Origin: Loxodes magnus
Lineage: Eukaryota > Ciliophora > Karyorelictea > Loxodida > Loxodidae
Assembly (NCBI GenBank): GCA_946699065.1
Contig: CAMPDV010000087.1
Location: 124,001 to 188,000 of the forward strand
Length of the DNA stretch: 64,000 bases
Direction of reading: 5' to 3'
In this document: in pieces, positions 1 to 12,700 of the stretch
Layout: the number at the start of each line of letters is the position of its first letter
Position numbering within the stretch: position 1 is the first letter of the stretch
Position numbers and translations under genes: made by a program
The notes under the pieces: model-generated
The model's database searches: none
Seen by the model: only the letters and a program-made list of their open reading frames with translations
What the model was told of the DNA's origin: nothing

Positions 1-1182
1 CAAAAAAATCTTTTAATTTCCTTTTATTTTTTATATTTTATTTCATTAATTTCTTAAATAAAAAACAATTTAATTTCTATAAATTTATTTAAGATATTTA
101 GTTGCCTCCATGTAAATTATTTTTAGATAATTAGTTTTAGTTTAAAATTAGATTAAGGTTTTAATTGCTGATTTCAACTTTATCTTTGATTTAATGTTTT
201 TAAACGATTTTAATATTTTATTTATCATATATAGATAATTCTATGCTATAGATAGTATGATAAATATTATCTACTAATCTTGTATTTCTAAACTTTAATA
301 GATATATTATTTACTATTTAGTAATTAAATTATATTTAAAGCAGTTAACTATTATTTTAATCTTATATCCTTTTAGACTTTAGTATTTTAATTTATTTTT
401 CATTAAGTTAGCTATGCTATTAAACTACTTAATTTCTTTAGTTCTCTAAATTTAATAAGTTTTGATTTTTATCAATAAAAAGGTGAAGATAATTTTAAAA
501 GAAAAAATGATTAATTAGTTGATATAGTAAGCTGTATTACTGCTAACTAAATTCCTTCAAGATTAAAATACATAATATTTATTGATAAAATCTAAAATTA
601 TTTTTAAAGCTATTTTCTAAAATTAAAAAGTACTAGAATTTTATAATTAAGTAAAACATAAATTAGGAGAAATAGTTTAATCAGCAAAAAAGTAAAAAGT
701 AATTTATTATAAATGTGGGTAAAGCTTAATTGTAAAATTAAATTAACTCTTTTAAAGAAGATTATTATGATAGCAGTTTATAAATTTTATATAAACAGTT
801 CTATAAAGATGCTTAATATAAAAATAATTATTTTCATTAAACAAAAAATTATTAAAACTAGCTAGATAGTTAATCTTAAAGAAATGTTTTTCATTTTTAA
901 TTTAATTAAGTGATTAGCAGCCTATTCTTAAATTTTATTTTATTTTCCAAGTCTTAAATGACTGATAAAAAAAATTTAAATTAAAATAGATTTTTGAGTA
1001 GCCTAATTTCTTTTAATTTTATAAGCTTTAAATTTTTATTTAACATATTCTTAGTTTATTTCTACTAACTTTATTAAATATCTAAAATTTTATAAAGATA
1101 TATATATATATCATTTTATTTAATACTAAATTAGCTCTATCAAAGATATTTTATTAATATTTGTTATTTTTTTAAAACCGCC
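1..1182. other. AT-rich stretch, no gene recognised
   Basis: Very AT-rich sequence. Under a code with no dedicated stop codons every frame is open, but none of the frames I read shows domain-like composition or similarity to other copies in the window. I see no tRNA-like element, strong palindrome or tandem repeat. It ends at the left tip of the fold-back element. Confidence 0.5.
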
Positions 1183-1680
1183 ATAGTTGTTCGAAGGTGA
1201 ACAACAAGGTCATCTTCATCAGAGGTTGGGGAAGTTAAGTACCCATAATCGACTTTATGTCTTCCTCTGCTTTGGTTTGGTCTCGTTAGACCTTCGACAC
1301 TGGCTTGACTTGGTTTATTTTTAATTCTGGAACGAAAAAGAAATAATATTGCGAGTTTCATCAGAGGTGGGGAATTTAAGTACCCATAATTGACACATGT
1401 CGTCCTCTGCTTTGGTGATGCAATGAGACACAATCCTGCCATGTCCTTGGACCTCCAGCAAGTATTAAAGATTACGAGTATTCTAAAATTATATCAGTAT
1501 TGAACATTTTTATCAGTACTGAATAATTATACCAGTATTGAACAAGGTCCACCAGTATCTGATAATTTTATCAGTAAGAAACATTCTTGTCAGTATGAAA
1601 CATTTTTTAAAGAGCTGCGCACCAACGAGAGTGCTACGCGCTCTATAATCAAATTTATTTATTTATTTATTTATTTATAA
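1183..1680 (-). repeat. Left inverted arm of fold-back element
   Basis: This arm is the reverse complement of 2119-2630. It holds the same two internal direct repeats and the same array of evenly spaced TACTG-type motifs, here on the minus strand at about 1475-1605. It ends inside in a (TTTA)n run. Confidence 0.85.
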
Positions 1681-2118
1681 TAGCCTTTTTTTGTTTTTGC
1701 TCTAATGTTTTATCAAATTTTATTTTTATTAAATTTACTTATTAACACTCAACACTATAATTAATCTTAAAATATTAAGATATTTCTCTCCAAATAAGCA
1801 ATCTAAAAGCTTAAACAAGGGAAATATAAATAGATTAAGAATAATAAAAATATGTGAATGATATAAATTAACTAAGCTTAGTAAATTAAAAGCATATAAA
1901 TAAAAAAATTAATGAAAATAAATAAATTATAATACTAAAAGTAACTAATTAAAATTTAAATTAATTAAACTAATCTCCATCTAATTAAAAAGCTTGTTAA
2001 TATTAAAATAATAGTTATGTAGTTATAAATATAAATTTGGTAAATAAATTAAAATATAAAATTTAAATTTATAAGCAAAATATATTAAAAATAGGGAAAT
2101 ATTAAGTAATTTAATATT

Positions 2119-2630
2119 TTATAAAATAAATAAATAAATAAATAAATTTGATTATAGATCGCGTAGCACTCTCGTTGGTGCGCAGCTCTTTAAAAAATGT
2201 TTCATACTGACAAGAATGTTTCTTACTGATAAAATTATCAGATACTGGTGGACCTTGTTCAATACTGGTATAATTATTCAGTACTGATAAAAATGTTCAA
2301 TACTGATATAATTTTAGAATACTCGTAATCTTTAATACTTGCTGGAGGTCCAAGGACATGGCAGGATTGTGTCTCATTGCATCACCAAAGCAGAGGACGA
2401 CATGTGTCAATTATGGGTACTTAAATTCCCCACCTCTGATGAAGCTCGCAATATTACTTCTTTTTCGTTCCAGAATTAAAAATAAACTAAGCCAAGCCAG
2501 TGTCGAAGGTCTAAGAATCTTATGTCTCGAGGCCAAACCAAAGCAGAGGAAGACATAAAGTCGATTATGGGTACTTAACTTCCCCAACCTCTGATGAAGA
2601 TGACCTTGTTGTTCACCTTCGAACAACTAT
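2119..2630 (+). repeat. Right inverted arm with iterons and internal direct repeats
   Basis: TACTG motifs start at 2224, 2243, 2263, 2282 and 2301, with a TACTC variant at 2320, giving a steady 19-20 bp period. A further copy at 2215 lies outside the rhythm. Farther out, two copies of a roughly 62-bp direct repeat lie at 2384-2444 and 2537-2599. Both start ACCAAAGCAGAGGA and end CCTCTGATGAAG. Regular subterminal iterons of this kind are usual where a transposase binds, but no binding protein can be named here. Confidence 0.75.
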
Positions 2631-4695
2631 ATAATATTATTAAATTTCAATCTTATTTAAATCAAATTTTGCTGATATTATTAAAAATTGAAATATACAA
2701 GGAAGAAATATATGATTAATATTAAAAAAAAATGAAGATTAAATTAATATTAATATAAATAATTTAAGATATAATTTTATAAAATAGTTTGATGATAAAT
2801 AAATGTTAAAATGAAAAAAGCTATAAATTAAATACTTCATTAAATCTAATATTAATATGCTTAATAAAAATTAAAAAATTATAATATTCAAAGAGGCTTT
2901 TAGAGTATATTCAAATTTGATTATATCTTAATATTTAATTAAAAAAATGAAATTTAAATAAGTAATAGAAAATTTAAAATTGCAAAAGTTACAAGTAAAA
3001 TAGATATAGAAAATGATAAGATAATAATAACTAAATCTCTAAAGAAATAACATATAGTCTATAAATAATTTCTTTATAATTGAATATTAAGGAGCATGGT
3101 AATATTAGTATATTTAGGTTTTAAATATACTAATAAGCAAAATAAAATAATACAAATAAAGTATAATTAATGATTATTAAATAATTAGAATATTATTTAT
3201 CAATTTAAAAATAATGAAATTTCTATTAAACTATAGTAATATTTAAATAAATGAAAAGTAGCAAAATAATATTCTCTAGATAGTAAATATAAATTTAATA
3301 TGTTAATTAAAATAGCATAAGAAATATTGAATCTATGAATAATTAAAAATGATATTATAAATATATGATATAATATATATTGCTAATATCTAATTATTAT
3401 GTAATTGAATAGTAAATCGAATTAAAAATAAATGAAAATAGGTTTATATTTAAATAAATATGTTGTATTTATTAAATTAAATCTATTAACTATTTAAAAT
3501 AAAATAGCTTGTTTTTATCTTTTAAGAAGTATACTAAACTAATAGTTTTATTTAAAAAATGTACTAAATAGTTAGTTCTTTAAACCAGAAATATGATTTA
3601 AACTTTTAAATTATAGTATTTTAACATAAATATTTCTTTAAATTATAAATGCTAATGGTATCTTTAGTTTATATTAGTATTTCAAAACTATATATTATAA
3701 TATTAATAAAATAATACCAAAAAGAAAAATAAAAGAAAGTAATAATATAGAAATAAGTAAAAGTTAAATGATCAAATACTTTAGAAGCCATACAATTTAA
3801 GTTTAACTTAAATTAGATACCAATCAAAACTTTATATACTTAGTTAATTTAAATTAATAACCAATTAATTCATTAAATTACCTTTATTTACTCTAATTAT
3901 TCATTATTCAATTAGTATATCATCATTAAACAAACCAAATATTAGCTAGAGTAAATAAACAAATACTATTATTAACAAAAATTATGCATAACAACAAAAT
4001 GCTTAGGCTAGCATATTAAATAGTATAAAAATAACTACAATATTTCCATTTTGCTATTATAAGTATTTTAGATTAATTAAAAAACATTAAAAATTAATTA
4101 TCTATTATAATACAAATATTCATTATTTAAATTATCAAATCATACTATAACCCTATTAATATTTAGAAACTAGTTAAGTTAAACCAGACTTAAATTACTA
4201 TGCTACCAACATTAAAAATTCAAACATATTTTAATTTCAATAAAATAAAGTAAAATCTATATAAATAAAATTAAAGTTAAATAATAGATAATTAATACAA
4301 ATATAAAGATTAATATAATAAAACTTTAAATACAAAATTTTATTTTTATTATCTTTCTTATTATATAATAAATTACCACAATAAAGAATCTAAAATAATA
4401 TTAAAACTTAAGAGAATAATAAAATATCTACAAAAATAGATTTAATATAACTAAGAGATAATTAATTTCACTACTTCAAATTTAATTTTATAAGAGAATA
4501 ATTATTTTAATTATCAAAACCTATAAAATTATTAGATATCTTTAAAACTATTTTAAAATATAACTATTAAGTATTTTTGATCCAATATATCATACATTCT
4601 TTATTTTACTCTCCGTTTTGAGTTTTTTTGACATTTTTTACTAAATTAAATCGAAATAATAACTATTTAAAGAAAGGAATAATTTTCATATTAAA
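2631..4695. other. AT-rich stretch, no gene recognised
   Basis: About 2 kb of very AT-rich DNA. No frame looks better than its neighbours, and I see no repeat shared with the rest of the window. Confidence 0.45.
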
Positions 4696-5310
4696 ATGCA
4701 GATTAAAATGTTAAAATAAACACTTTCATATCTCCATGCTTATAACTCAGAAATTGGAGTGGAAATAACTTTGATTAAAAATAAGAAAAAGACTTGTAAA
4801 GTACCTATATAAATAATTTCAAAAATAATGAAGAAAAGTAAACCAAGTGTAGAAAATTTAGTCTCATAATGATTGAAATTTTATAATCATAAACTAGCTA
4901 TCCAATTTACTTTATAGGAACAGAATAAACGGAGCAAGTTTTAAAGTTGATTGTTGGCCTTATGTGAAAATGAAAAAGACTTCCAAAGAAAAATTTGATA
5001 GAACTAAAATTGACTTTTAAACGGTGAAAGTAGTAATTAATTTGTAATACATTTTAAAATTAATAGCAAAAAGAAAAACGATCCTGCATATAGATTTTCT
5101 ATAATAAAAAACAGTGATCTACTATTAAAAATGTAATATATCTTAAAATATGATTTAAAAAAGGAGAAATTGCAAAAAAAAATTAAAAGCTCTTTATCTT
5201 TACTTTTAACAAAAATAGATCAATTAAATAAATGTTTAAACGAAAGAAATAATGATCTTATTAAAATAATTTAGATGATTACTATGTTAACCATTTAATT
5301 AAATTATTGA
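4696..5310 (+). CDS. Unknown protein, one apparent frame slip near its 3' end
   Basis: Function not recognised. Reading TAA/TAG as Gln and TGA as Trp, the ATG at 4696 opens a frame with normal, mixed amino-acid composition (it begins MQIKMLKQTLSYLHAYNSEI). Trp codons written TGA fall in plausible places (SQWLKFYNH, QSWLLALCENEKD). After a run of nine A's near 5173 the frame stops looking protein-like. A different frame continues with a coiled-coil-like segment (LTKIDQLNKCLNERNNDL) and meets TGA at 5308-5310. One A fewer in that run would join the two into one protein of about 200 residues. A homopolymer consensus error or a real frameshift are both possible. It lies 34 bp upstream of the family Y ORF and might be related to it, but I see no direct similarity. 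Confidence 0.5.
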
Positions 5311-5692
5311 AAAAAATCAACACTTATCTATATTATTAAATAAAATGGAACCTAAGAAATATTAGACCTCTATTAACGAATACTTGAAAAAATAAGAATA
5401 ACCTAATTTAATTAAAGAATAGCCTTAATAAAATAAAGATTAATAATCTAAAGAATTTATTGCAAAATCAGTTCAGCAAAGGAAATCAAAAATACAATAT
5501 GACTTGAAAAAGCAAAGATAAAAGATAGAAAATTTAGAAAACATACAAGAAAAATTAATGGAATAATTAAACCTTTAATTCCCATTCATAGATGAATCAT
5601 TAAATAAAATCTAATTGTGAATAGTAATTAAATAGGAATAAATTGATAAATAATTTAAAAAAGTCCCTCAAATGTTCCAATTTCATTTTTCT

Positions 5693-5703
5693 TAAATTGA
5701 TAT
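5693..5703. repeat. Target-site duplication, left copy (TAAATTGATAT)
   Basis: This 11-bp word recurs at 6354-6364, on the other side of the antisense family X insertion. Removing the insertion plus one copy rejoins the family Y ORF as in its second copy. Confidence 0.75.
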
Positions 5704-6353
5704 AATAATAATAGTAAACTAAAAGTAATTAAAGTTTAGCATTCCCTGGATTTTCAACCAGGTTTTTGCTCCCATTTTTTTAGCGTGGATGGATACCACG
5801 CCATTTTTTTATGTGGATGGAACCACAGAGGATCTTCAGAAATACTTTTTTTTCAAGTTAATCGATTCTTTTGATTAAATCTAAATTAATCTTTTAGTCA
5901 TTCTATTTTTCTTAAACGTTTGCTTATGTAGAAACATTTTCGATAATCATATTTTGTTCTTGCTTAAAATTCGATTGAGATTATTCATATATTACTATTC
6001 CGTGACTAGATTATTCTAAATCAATTATCGTCTAATTATTAAAAGCTCGTTATTTAAATTTTTGATAGTATTCATTAGTTCACTTATTTTTTCCCATTGG
6101 TTGTAAATTGCTTCCTAATAATTTTGTACTATTGTTTTCATTTGGTCAAGCTATATTTATATTTCGGATTGTTTTTATACCTTTACTGGATTCGATTCTA
6201 ATGTTCCGATTATGATTTTTCCTTCAGAGGAGGAACTTGATTTATCACTTTCTTGTTGGTGTCTCTACATTTGTTTCGCGTCTTACTTTTTGCGTTCTCA
6301 ATTTGGCTTTTGGAAAGGCGAATAGAATATTCCATTTTTTTTTGTGATATTCA
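5704..6353 (-). mobile_element. Family X retroposon, copy 1, inserted antisense in family Y
   Basis: On the minus strand an A-run and ATG at 6335 open an N-terminus (MEYSIRLSKSQI) like that of the copy at 28.3 kb (MDQSLRLSKNQL). After one frameshift come the Ser-rich SSSSEGK and a coiled coil ending NNELLIIRRQLI, both shared with that copy. The zinc-knuckle region is deleted. The element ends in the conserved hairpin block (5745-5827) and an ATT-rich tail directly at the target-site duplication. An 11-bp duplication, a simple-repeat 3' tail and an ORF1-like gene with no polymerase fit insertion by non-LTR retrotransposition machinery supplied elsewhere. Confidence 0.7.
5745..5827 (-). other. 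Three consecutive small hairpins at the family X 3' end (copy 1)
   Basis: Read on the minus strand, the hairpins are TGTGG/CCACA with a 6-nt loop (5812-5827), GCGTGG/CCACGC with a 7-nt loop (5783-5801), and CCTGG/CCAGG with an 8-nt loop (5745-5762). The copy at 28.98-29.06 kb has hairpins in the same order and place with partly different paired bases. Confidence 0.7.
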
Positions 6354-6364
6354 TAAATTGATAT
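6354..6364. repeat. Target-site duplication, right copy (TAAATTGATAT)
   Basis: Exact second copy of 5693-5703, on the 5' side of the inserted family X element. Confidence 0.75.
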
Positions 6365-6702
6365 CTAAATAAAGCAAATTTAAGAAAAAAGAATAAAAAC
6401 AATTAATAATTTTAGAATTATAAGATTAATAAGATTAATAATAGAATATCCAAATAGAAATCGAATCAGTATTCTAATAATTAGAAATAAATAAGAAAAT
6501 TTTTATTGAAAAAGATTCGTGCTAGTTATGCTAGAAAAATCTTGTAGGAAAAAATGCAGAAGAAGCAAGAATTTGAAAAAATTAAAAAGTAATAAATATT
6601 AGACCACTTTTCAGAAAATGGACAACAAGAACAGAATACGTATACAAAAAGTAATTCAAAATCACAATAAAGTAGGAATTTTATAAAAGGGAAGGAGAAA
6701 CT

Positions 6703-9700
6703 TTAACGATAATTAGTAGATTTTCGAAGACAAGAATGGTGAACTGATGTAGTCCTACACAGCAATTTAGTCAAGGAAAGAGACGGAATAATAAAAGTGA
6801 ACACAGGAGCTCTTTTAAATACAATAAACTTAATTTTTTTCTTTATCTTTTTTTCAGAAAAAAATATTCGATTTTTGACTAAAATATCGAATTCAATCAT
6901 TAAAACTTCTTTTACTTGCTTTTCTACACTTTTCTTAGAAATCTCTCTAACTTCTAGTTTTTGATAATTACCTAACTGATCTTCAGACTCTTTTACTTGC
7001 TTTTCTACACTTTTCTTAGAAATCTCTCTAACTTCTAGTTTTTGATAATTACCTAACTGATCTTCAGACTCTTTTACTTGCTTTTCTACACTTTTCTTAG
7101 AAATCTCTCTAACTTCTAGTTTTTGATAATTACCTAACTGATCTTCAGACTCTTTTACTTGCTTTAATACGCTTTTCTTAGAAATCTCTCTAACTTCTAG
7201 TTTTTGATAATTACCTAACTGATCTTCAGACTCTTTTACTTGCTTTTCTACACTTTTCTTAGAAATCTCTCTAACTTCTAGTTTTTGATAATTACCTAAC
7301 TGATCTTCAGACTCTTTTACTTTTTTTAATACGCTTTTCTTAGAAATCTCTCTAACTTCTAGTTTTTGATAATTACCTAACTGATCTTCAGACTCTTTTA
7401 CTTGCTTTTCTACACTTTTCTTAGAAATCTCTCTAACTTCTAGTTTTTGATAATTACCTAACTGATCTTCAGACTCTTTTACTTGCTTTATTACACTTTT
7501 CTTAGAAATCTCTCTAACTTCTAGTTTTTGATAATTACCTAACTGATCTTCAGACTCTTTTACTTGCTTTAATACACTTTTCTTAGAAATCTCTCTAACT
7601 TCTAGTTTTTGATAATTACCTAACTGATCTTCAGACTCTTTTACTTGCTTTAATACACTTTTCTTAGAAATCTCTCTAACTTCTAGTTTTTGATAATTAC
7701 CTAACTGATCTTCAGACTCTTTTACTTGCTTTATTACACTTTTCTTAGAAATCTCTCTAACTTCTAGTTTTTGATAATTACCTAACTGATCTTCAGACTC
7801 TTTTACTTGCTTTATTACACTTTTCTTAGAAATCTCTCTAACTTCTAGTTTTTGATAATTACCTAACTGATCTTCAGACTCTTTTACTTGCTTTTCTACA
7901 CTTTTCTTAGAAATCTCTCTAACTTCTAGTTTTTGATAATTACCTAACTGATCTTCAGACTCTTTTACTTGCTTTTCTACACTTTTCTTAGAAATCTCTC
8001 TAACTTCTAGTTTTTGATAATTACCTAACTGATCTTCAGACTCTTTTACTTGCTTTATTACACTTTTCTTAGAAATCTCTCTAACTTCTAGTTTTTGATA
8101 ATTACCTAACTGATCTTCAGACTCTTTTACTTGCTTTATTACACTTTTCTTAGAAATCTCTCTAACTTCTAGTTTTTGATAATTACCTAACTGATCTTCA
8201 GACTCTTTTACTTGCTTTTCTACACTTTTCTTAGAAATCTCTCTAACTTCTAGTTTTTGATAATTACCTAACTGATCTTCAGACTCTTTTACTTGCTTTA
8301 ATACACTTTTCTTAGAAATCTCTCTAACTTCTAGTTTTTGATAATTACCTAACTGATCTTCAGACTCTTTTACTTGCTTTAATACACTTTTCTTAGAAAT
8401 CTCTCTAACTTCTAGTTTTTGATAATTACCTAACTGATCTTCAGACTCTTTTACTTGCTTTTCTACACTTTTCTTAGAAATCTCTCTAACTTCTAGTTTT
8501 TGATAATTACCTAACTGATCTTCAGACTCTTTTACTTGCTTTAATACACTTTTCTTAGAAATCTCTCTAACTTCTAGTTTTTGATAATTACCTAACTGAT
8601 CTTCAGACTCTTTTACTTGCTTTAATACACTTTTCTTAGAAATCTCTCTAACTTCTAGTTTTTGATAATTACCTAACTGATCTTCAGACTCTTTTACTTG
8701 CTTTATTACACTTTTCTTAGAAATCTCTCTAACTTCTAGTTTTTGATAATTACCTAACTGATCTTCAGACTCTTTTACTTGCTTTAATACGCTTTTCTTA
8801 GAAATCTCTCTAACTTCTAGTTTTTGATAATTACCTAACTGATCTTCAGACTCTTTTACTTGCTTTAATACACTTTTCTTAGAAATCTCTCTAACTTCTA
8901 GTTTTTGATAATTACCTAACTGATCTTCAGACTCTTTTACTTGCTTTATTACACTTTTCTTAGAAATCTCTCTAACTTCTAGTTTTTGATAATTACCTAA
9001 CTGATCTTCAGACTCTTTTACTTGCTTTAATACACTTTTCTTAGAAATCTCTCTAACTTCTAGTTTTTGATAATTACCTAACTGATCTTCAGACTCTTTT
9101 ACTTGCTTTATTACACTTTTCTTAGAAATCTCTCTAACTTCTAGTTTTTGATAATTACCTAACTGATCTTCAGACTCTTTTACTTGCTTTATTACACTTT
9201 TCTTAGAAATCTCTCTAACTTCTAGTTTTTGATAATTACCTAACTGATCTTCAGACTCTTTTACTTGCTTTAATACGCTTTTCTTAGAAATCTCTCTAAC
9301 TTCTAGTTTTTGATAATTACCTAACTGATCTTCAGACTCTTTTACTTGCTTTATTACACTTTTCTTAGAAATCTCTCTAACTTCTAGTTTTTGATAATTA
9401 CCTAACTGATCTTCAGACTCTTTTACTTGCTTTATTACACTTTTCTTAGAAATCTCTCTAACTTCTAGTTTTTGATAATTACCTAACTGATCTTCAGACT
9501 CTTTTACTTGCTTTAATACACTTTTCTTAGAAATCTCTCTAACTTCTAGTTTTTGATAATTACCTAACTGATCTTCAGACTCTTTTACTTGCTTTAATAC
9601 ACTTTTCTTAGAAATCTCTCTAACTTCTAGTTTTTGATAATTACCTAACTGATCTTCAGACTCTTTTACTTGCTTTAATACACTTTTCTTAGAAATCTCT

Positions 9701-12700
9701 CTAACTTCTAGTTTTTGATAATTACCTAACTGATCTTCAGACTCTTTTACTTGCTTTAATACACTTTTCTTAGAAATCTCTCTAACTTCTAGTTTTTGAT
9801 AATTACCTAACTGATCTTCAGACTCTTTTACTTTCTTTAATACGCTTTTCTTAGAAATCTCTCTAACTTCTAGTTTTTGATAATTACCTAACTGATCTTC
9901 AGACTCTTTTACTTGCTTTATTACACTTTTCTTAGAAATCTCTCTAACTTCTAGTTTTTGATAATTACCTAACTGATCTTCAGACTCTTTTACTTGCTTT
10001 AATACACTTTTCTTAGAAATCTCTCTAACTTCTAGTTTTTGATAATTACCTAACTGATCTTCAGACTCTTTTACTTGCTTTTCTACACTTTTCTTAGAAA
10101 TCTCTCTAACTTCTAGTTTTTGATAATTACCTAACTGATCTTCAGACTCTTTTACTTTTTTTAATACGCTTTTCTTAGAAATCTCTCTAACTTCTAGTTT
10201 TTGATAATTACCTAACTGATCTTCAGACTCTTTTACTTGCTTTATTACACTTTTCTTAGAAATCTCTCTAACTTCTAGTTTTTGATAATTACCTAACTGA
10301 TCTTCAGACTCTTTTACTTGCTTTTCTACACTTTTCTTAGAAATCTCTCTAACTTCTAGTTTTTGATAATTACCTAACTGATCTTCAGACTCTTTTACTT
10401 GCTTTTCTACACTTTTCTTAGAAATCTCTCTAACTTCTAGTTTTTGATAATTACCTAACTGATCTTCAGACTCTTTTACTTGCTTTTCTACACTTTTCTT
10501 AGAAATCTCTCTAACTTCTAGTTTTTGATAATTACCTAACTGATCTTCAGACTCTTTTACTTGCTTTTCTACACTTTTCTTAGAAATCTCTCTAACTTCT
10601 AGTTTTTGATAATTACCTAACTGATCTTCAGACTCTTTTACTTGCTTTAATACACTTTTCTTAGAAATCTCTCTAACTTCTAGTTTTTGATAATTACCTA
10701 ACTGATCTTCAGACTCTTTTACTTGCTTTAATACACTTTTCTTAGAAATCTCTCTAACTTCTAGTTTTTGATAATTACCTAACTGATCTTCAGACTCTTT
10801 TACTTGCTTTAATACACTTTTCTTAGAAATCTCTCTAACTTCTAGTTTTTGATAATTACCTAACTGATCTTCAGACTCTTTTACTTGCTTTAATACACTT
10901 TTCTTAGAAATCTCTCTAACTTCTAGTTTTTGATAATTACCTAACTGATCTTCAGACTCTTTTACTTGCTTTAATACACTTTTCTTAGAAATCTCTCTAA
11001 CTTCTAGTTTTTGATAATTACCTAACTGATCTTCAGACTCTTTTACTTGCTTTAATACACTTTTCTTAGAAATCTCTCTAACTTCTAGTTTTTGATAATT
11101 ACCTAACTGATCTTCAGACTCTTTTACTTTCTTTAATACGCTTTTCTTAGAAATCTCTCTAACTTCTAGTTTTTGATAATTACCTAACTGATCTTCAGAC
11201 TCTTTTACTTGCTTTATTACACTTTTCTTAGAAATCTCTCTAACTTCTAGTTTTTGATAATTACCTAACTGATCTTCAGACTCTTTTACTTGCTTTTCTA
11301 CACTTTTCTTAGAAATCTCTCTAACTTCTAGTTTTTGATAATTACCTAACTGATCTTCAGACTCTTTTACTTTTTTTAATACGCTTTTCTTAGAAATCTC
11401 TCTAACTTCTAGTTTTTGATAATTACCTAACTGATCTTCAGACTCTTTTACTTGCTTTTCTACACTTTTCTTAGAAATCTCTCTAACTTCTAGTTTTTGA
11501 TAATTACCTAACTGATCTTCAGACTCTTTTACTTGCTTTATTACACTTTTCTTAGAAATCTCTCTAACTTCTAGTTTTTGATAATTACCTAACTGATCTT
11601 CAGACTCTTTTACTTGCTTTAATACACTTTTCTTAGAAATCTCTCTAACTTCTAGTTTTTGATAATTACCTAACTGATCTTCAGACTCTTTTACTTGCTT
11701 TAATACACTTTTCTTAGAAATCTCTCTAACTTCTAGTTTTTGATAATTACCTAACTGATCTTCAGACTCTTTTACTTGCTTTATTACACTTTTCTTAGAA
11801 ATCTCTCTAACTTCTAGTTTTTGATAATTACCTAACTGATCTTCAGACTCTTTTACTTGCTTTAACTTGCTTTTCTACACTTTTCTTAGAAATCTCTCTA
11901 ACTTCTAGTTTTTGATAATTACCTAACTGATCTTCAGACTCTTTTACTTGCTTTATTACACTTTTCTTAGAAATCTCTCTAACTTCTAGTTTTTGATAAT
12001 TACCTAACTGATCTTCAGACTCTTTTACTTGCTTTTCTACACTTTTCTTAGAAATCTCTCTAACTTCTAGTTTTTGATAATTACCTAACTGATCTTAACT
12101 TGATACACTTTTCTTAGAAATCTCTCTAACTTCTAGTTTTTGATAATTACCTAACTGATCTTCAGACTCTTTTACCTACACTTTTCTTAGAAATCTCTCT
12201 AACTTCTAGTTTTTGATAATTACCTAACTGATCTTCAGACTCTTTTACTTGCTTTAATACACTTTTCTTAGAAATCTCTCTAACTTCTAGTTTTTGATAA
12301 TTACCTAACTGATCTTCAGACTCTTTTACTTGCTTTTCTACACTTTTCTTAGAAATCTCTCTAACTTCTAGTTTTTGATAATTACCTAACTGATCTTCAG
12401 ACTCTTTTACTTGCTTTTCTACACTTTTCTTAGAAATCTCTCTAACTTCTAGTTTTTGATAATTACCTAACTGATCTTCAGACTCTTTTACTTGCTTTAT
12501 TACACTTTTCTTAGAAATCTCTCTAACTTCTAGTTTTTGATAATTACCTAACTGATCTTCAGACTCTTTTACTTGCTTTAATACACTTTTCTTAGAAATC
12601 TCTCTAACTTCTAGTTTTTGATAATTACCTAACTGATCTTCAGACTCTTTTACTTGCTTTATTACACTTTTCTTAGAAATCTCTCTAACTTCTAGTTTTT

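Larger units (their letters stand above)
1183..2630. mobile_element. Fold-back element with about 500-bp inverted arms
   Basis: Two long arms are inverted copies of each other: 1183-1680 on the left and 2119-2630 on the right, around an AT-rich loop of about 440 bp. The outer tips read ATAGTTGTTCGAAGG and its complement, and each tip contains a small palindrome (GTTGTTC..GAACAAC). The arms are near-identical. The right arm carries a small extra block near 2505-2530 and a few substitutions. The arms are more GC-rich than the flanks, include a hairpin-prone GC-rich patch near the inner end, and end inside in (TTTA)n/(AAAT)n runs. No transposase gene is visible, so this looks like a non-autonomous fold-back or MITE-like DNA element. 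No convincing target-site duplication is seen beyond a possible TA. The standard-code ORFs in the arms are mirror images and are not genes. Confidence 0.8.
5345..6830 (+). pseudogene. Family Y coiled-coil/Gag-like ORF, copy 1, interrupted by a family X element
   Basis: An ORF beginning MEPKKYQTSINEYLKK runs through a basic, coiled-coil-rich segment (QRKSKIQYDLKKQRQ, then IENLENIQEKLMEQL) to about 5692. The rest lies after the inserted element, from about 6365, and includes IEIESVFQQLEINKK and a short Cys pair (SCQLCQK). The second copy at 39.5-40.3 kb has the same segments in the same order without the insertion, which shows that the two halves here belong together. The order coiled coil, acidic IEIE segment, Cys motif, basic tail matches family X, so Y is probably a divergent relative and likely an ORF1/Gag-type retroposon protein. 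Frame changes and the insertion mark it as decayed. The 3' limit is uncertain. The segment 6703-6900 overlaps the antisense tail of the 81-bp array frame. Confidence 0.5.

Noticed and set aside
1164-1442. Standard-code ORF (MAGLCLIASPKQR..) on the minus strand, with a twin at 2358-2558 on the plus strand
   Set aside because: The two are mirror images in the arms of the fold-back element, and the frame breaks differently in each arm. Sequence identity, not coding, explains them.
5345-5692. bZIP transcription factor (basic segment followed by Leu-containing coil in family Y)
   Set aside because: There is no N-x7-R basic signature and no clean Leu heptad. The repeated, decayed, nested copies fit a retroposon protein better.
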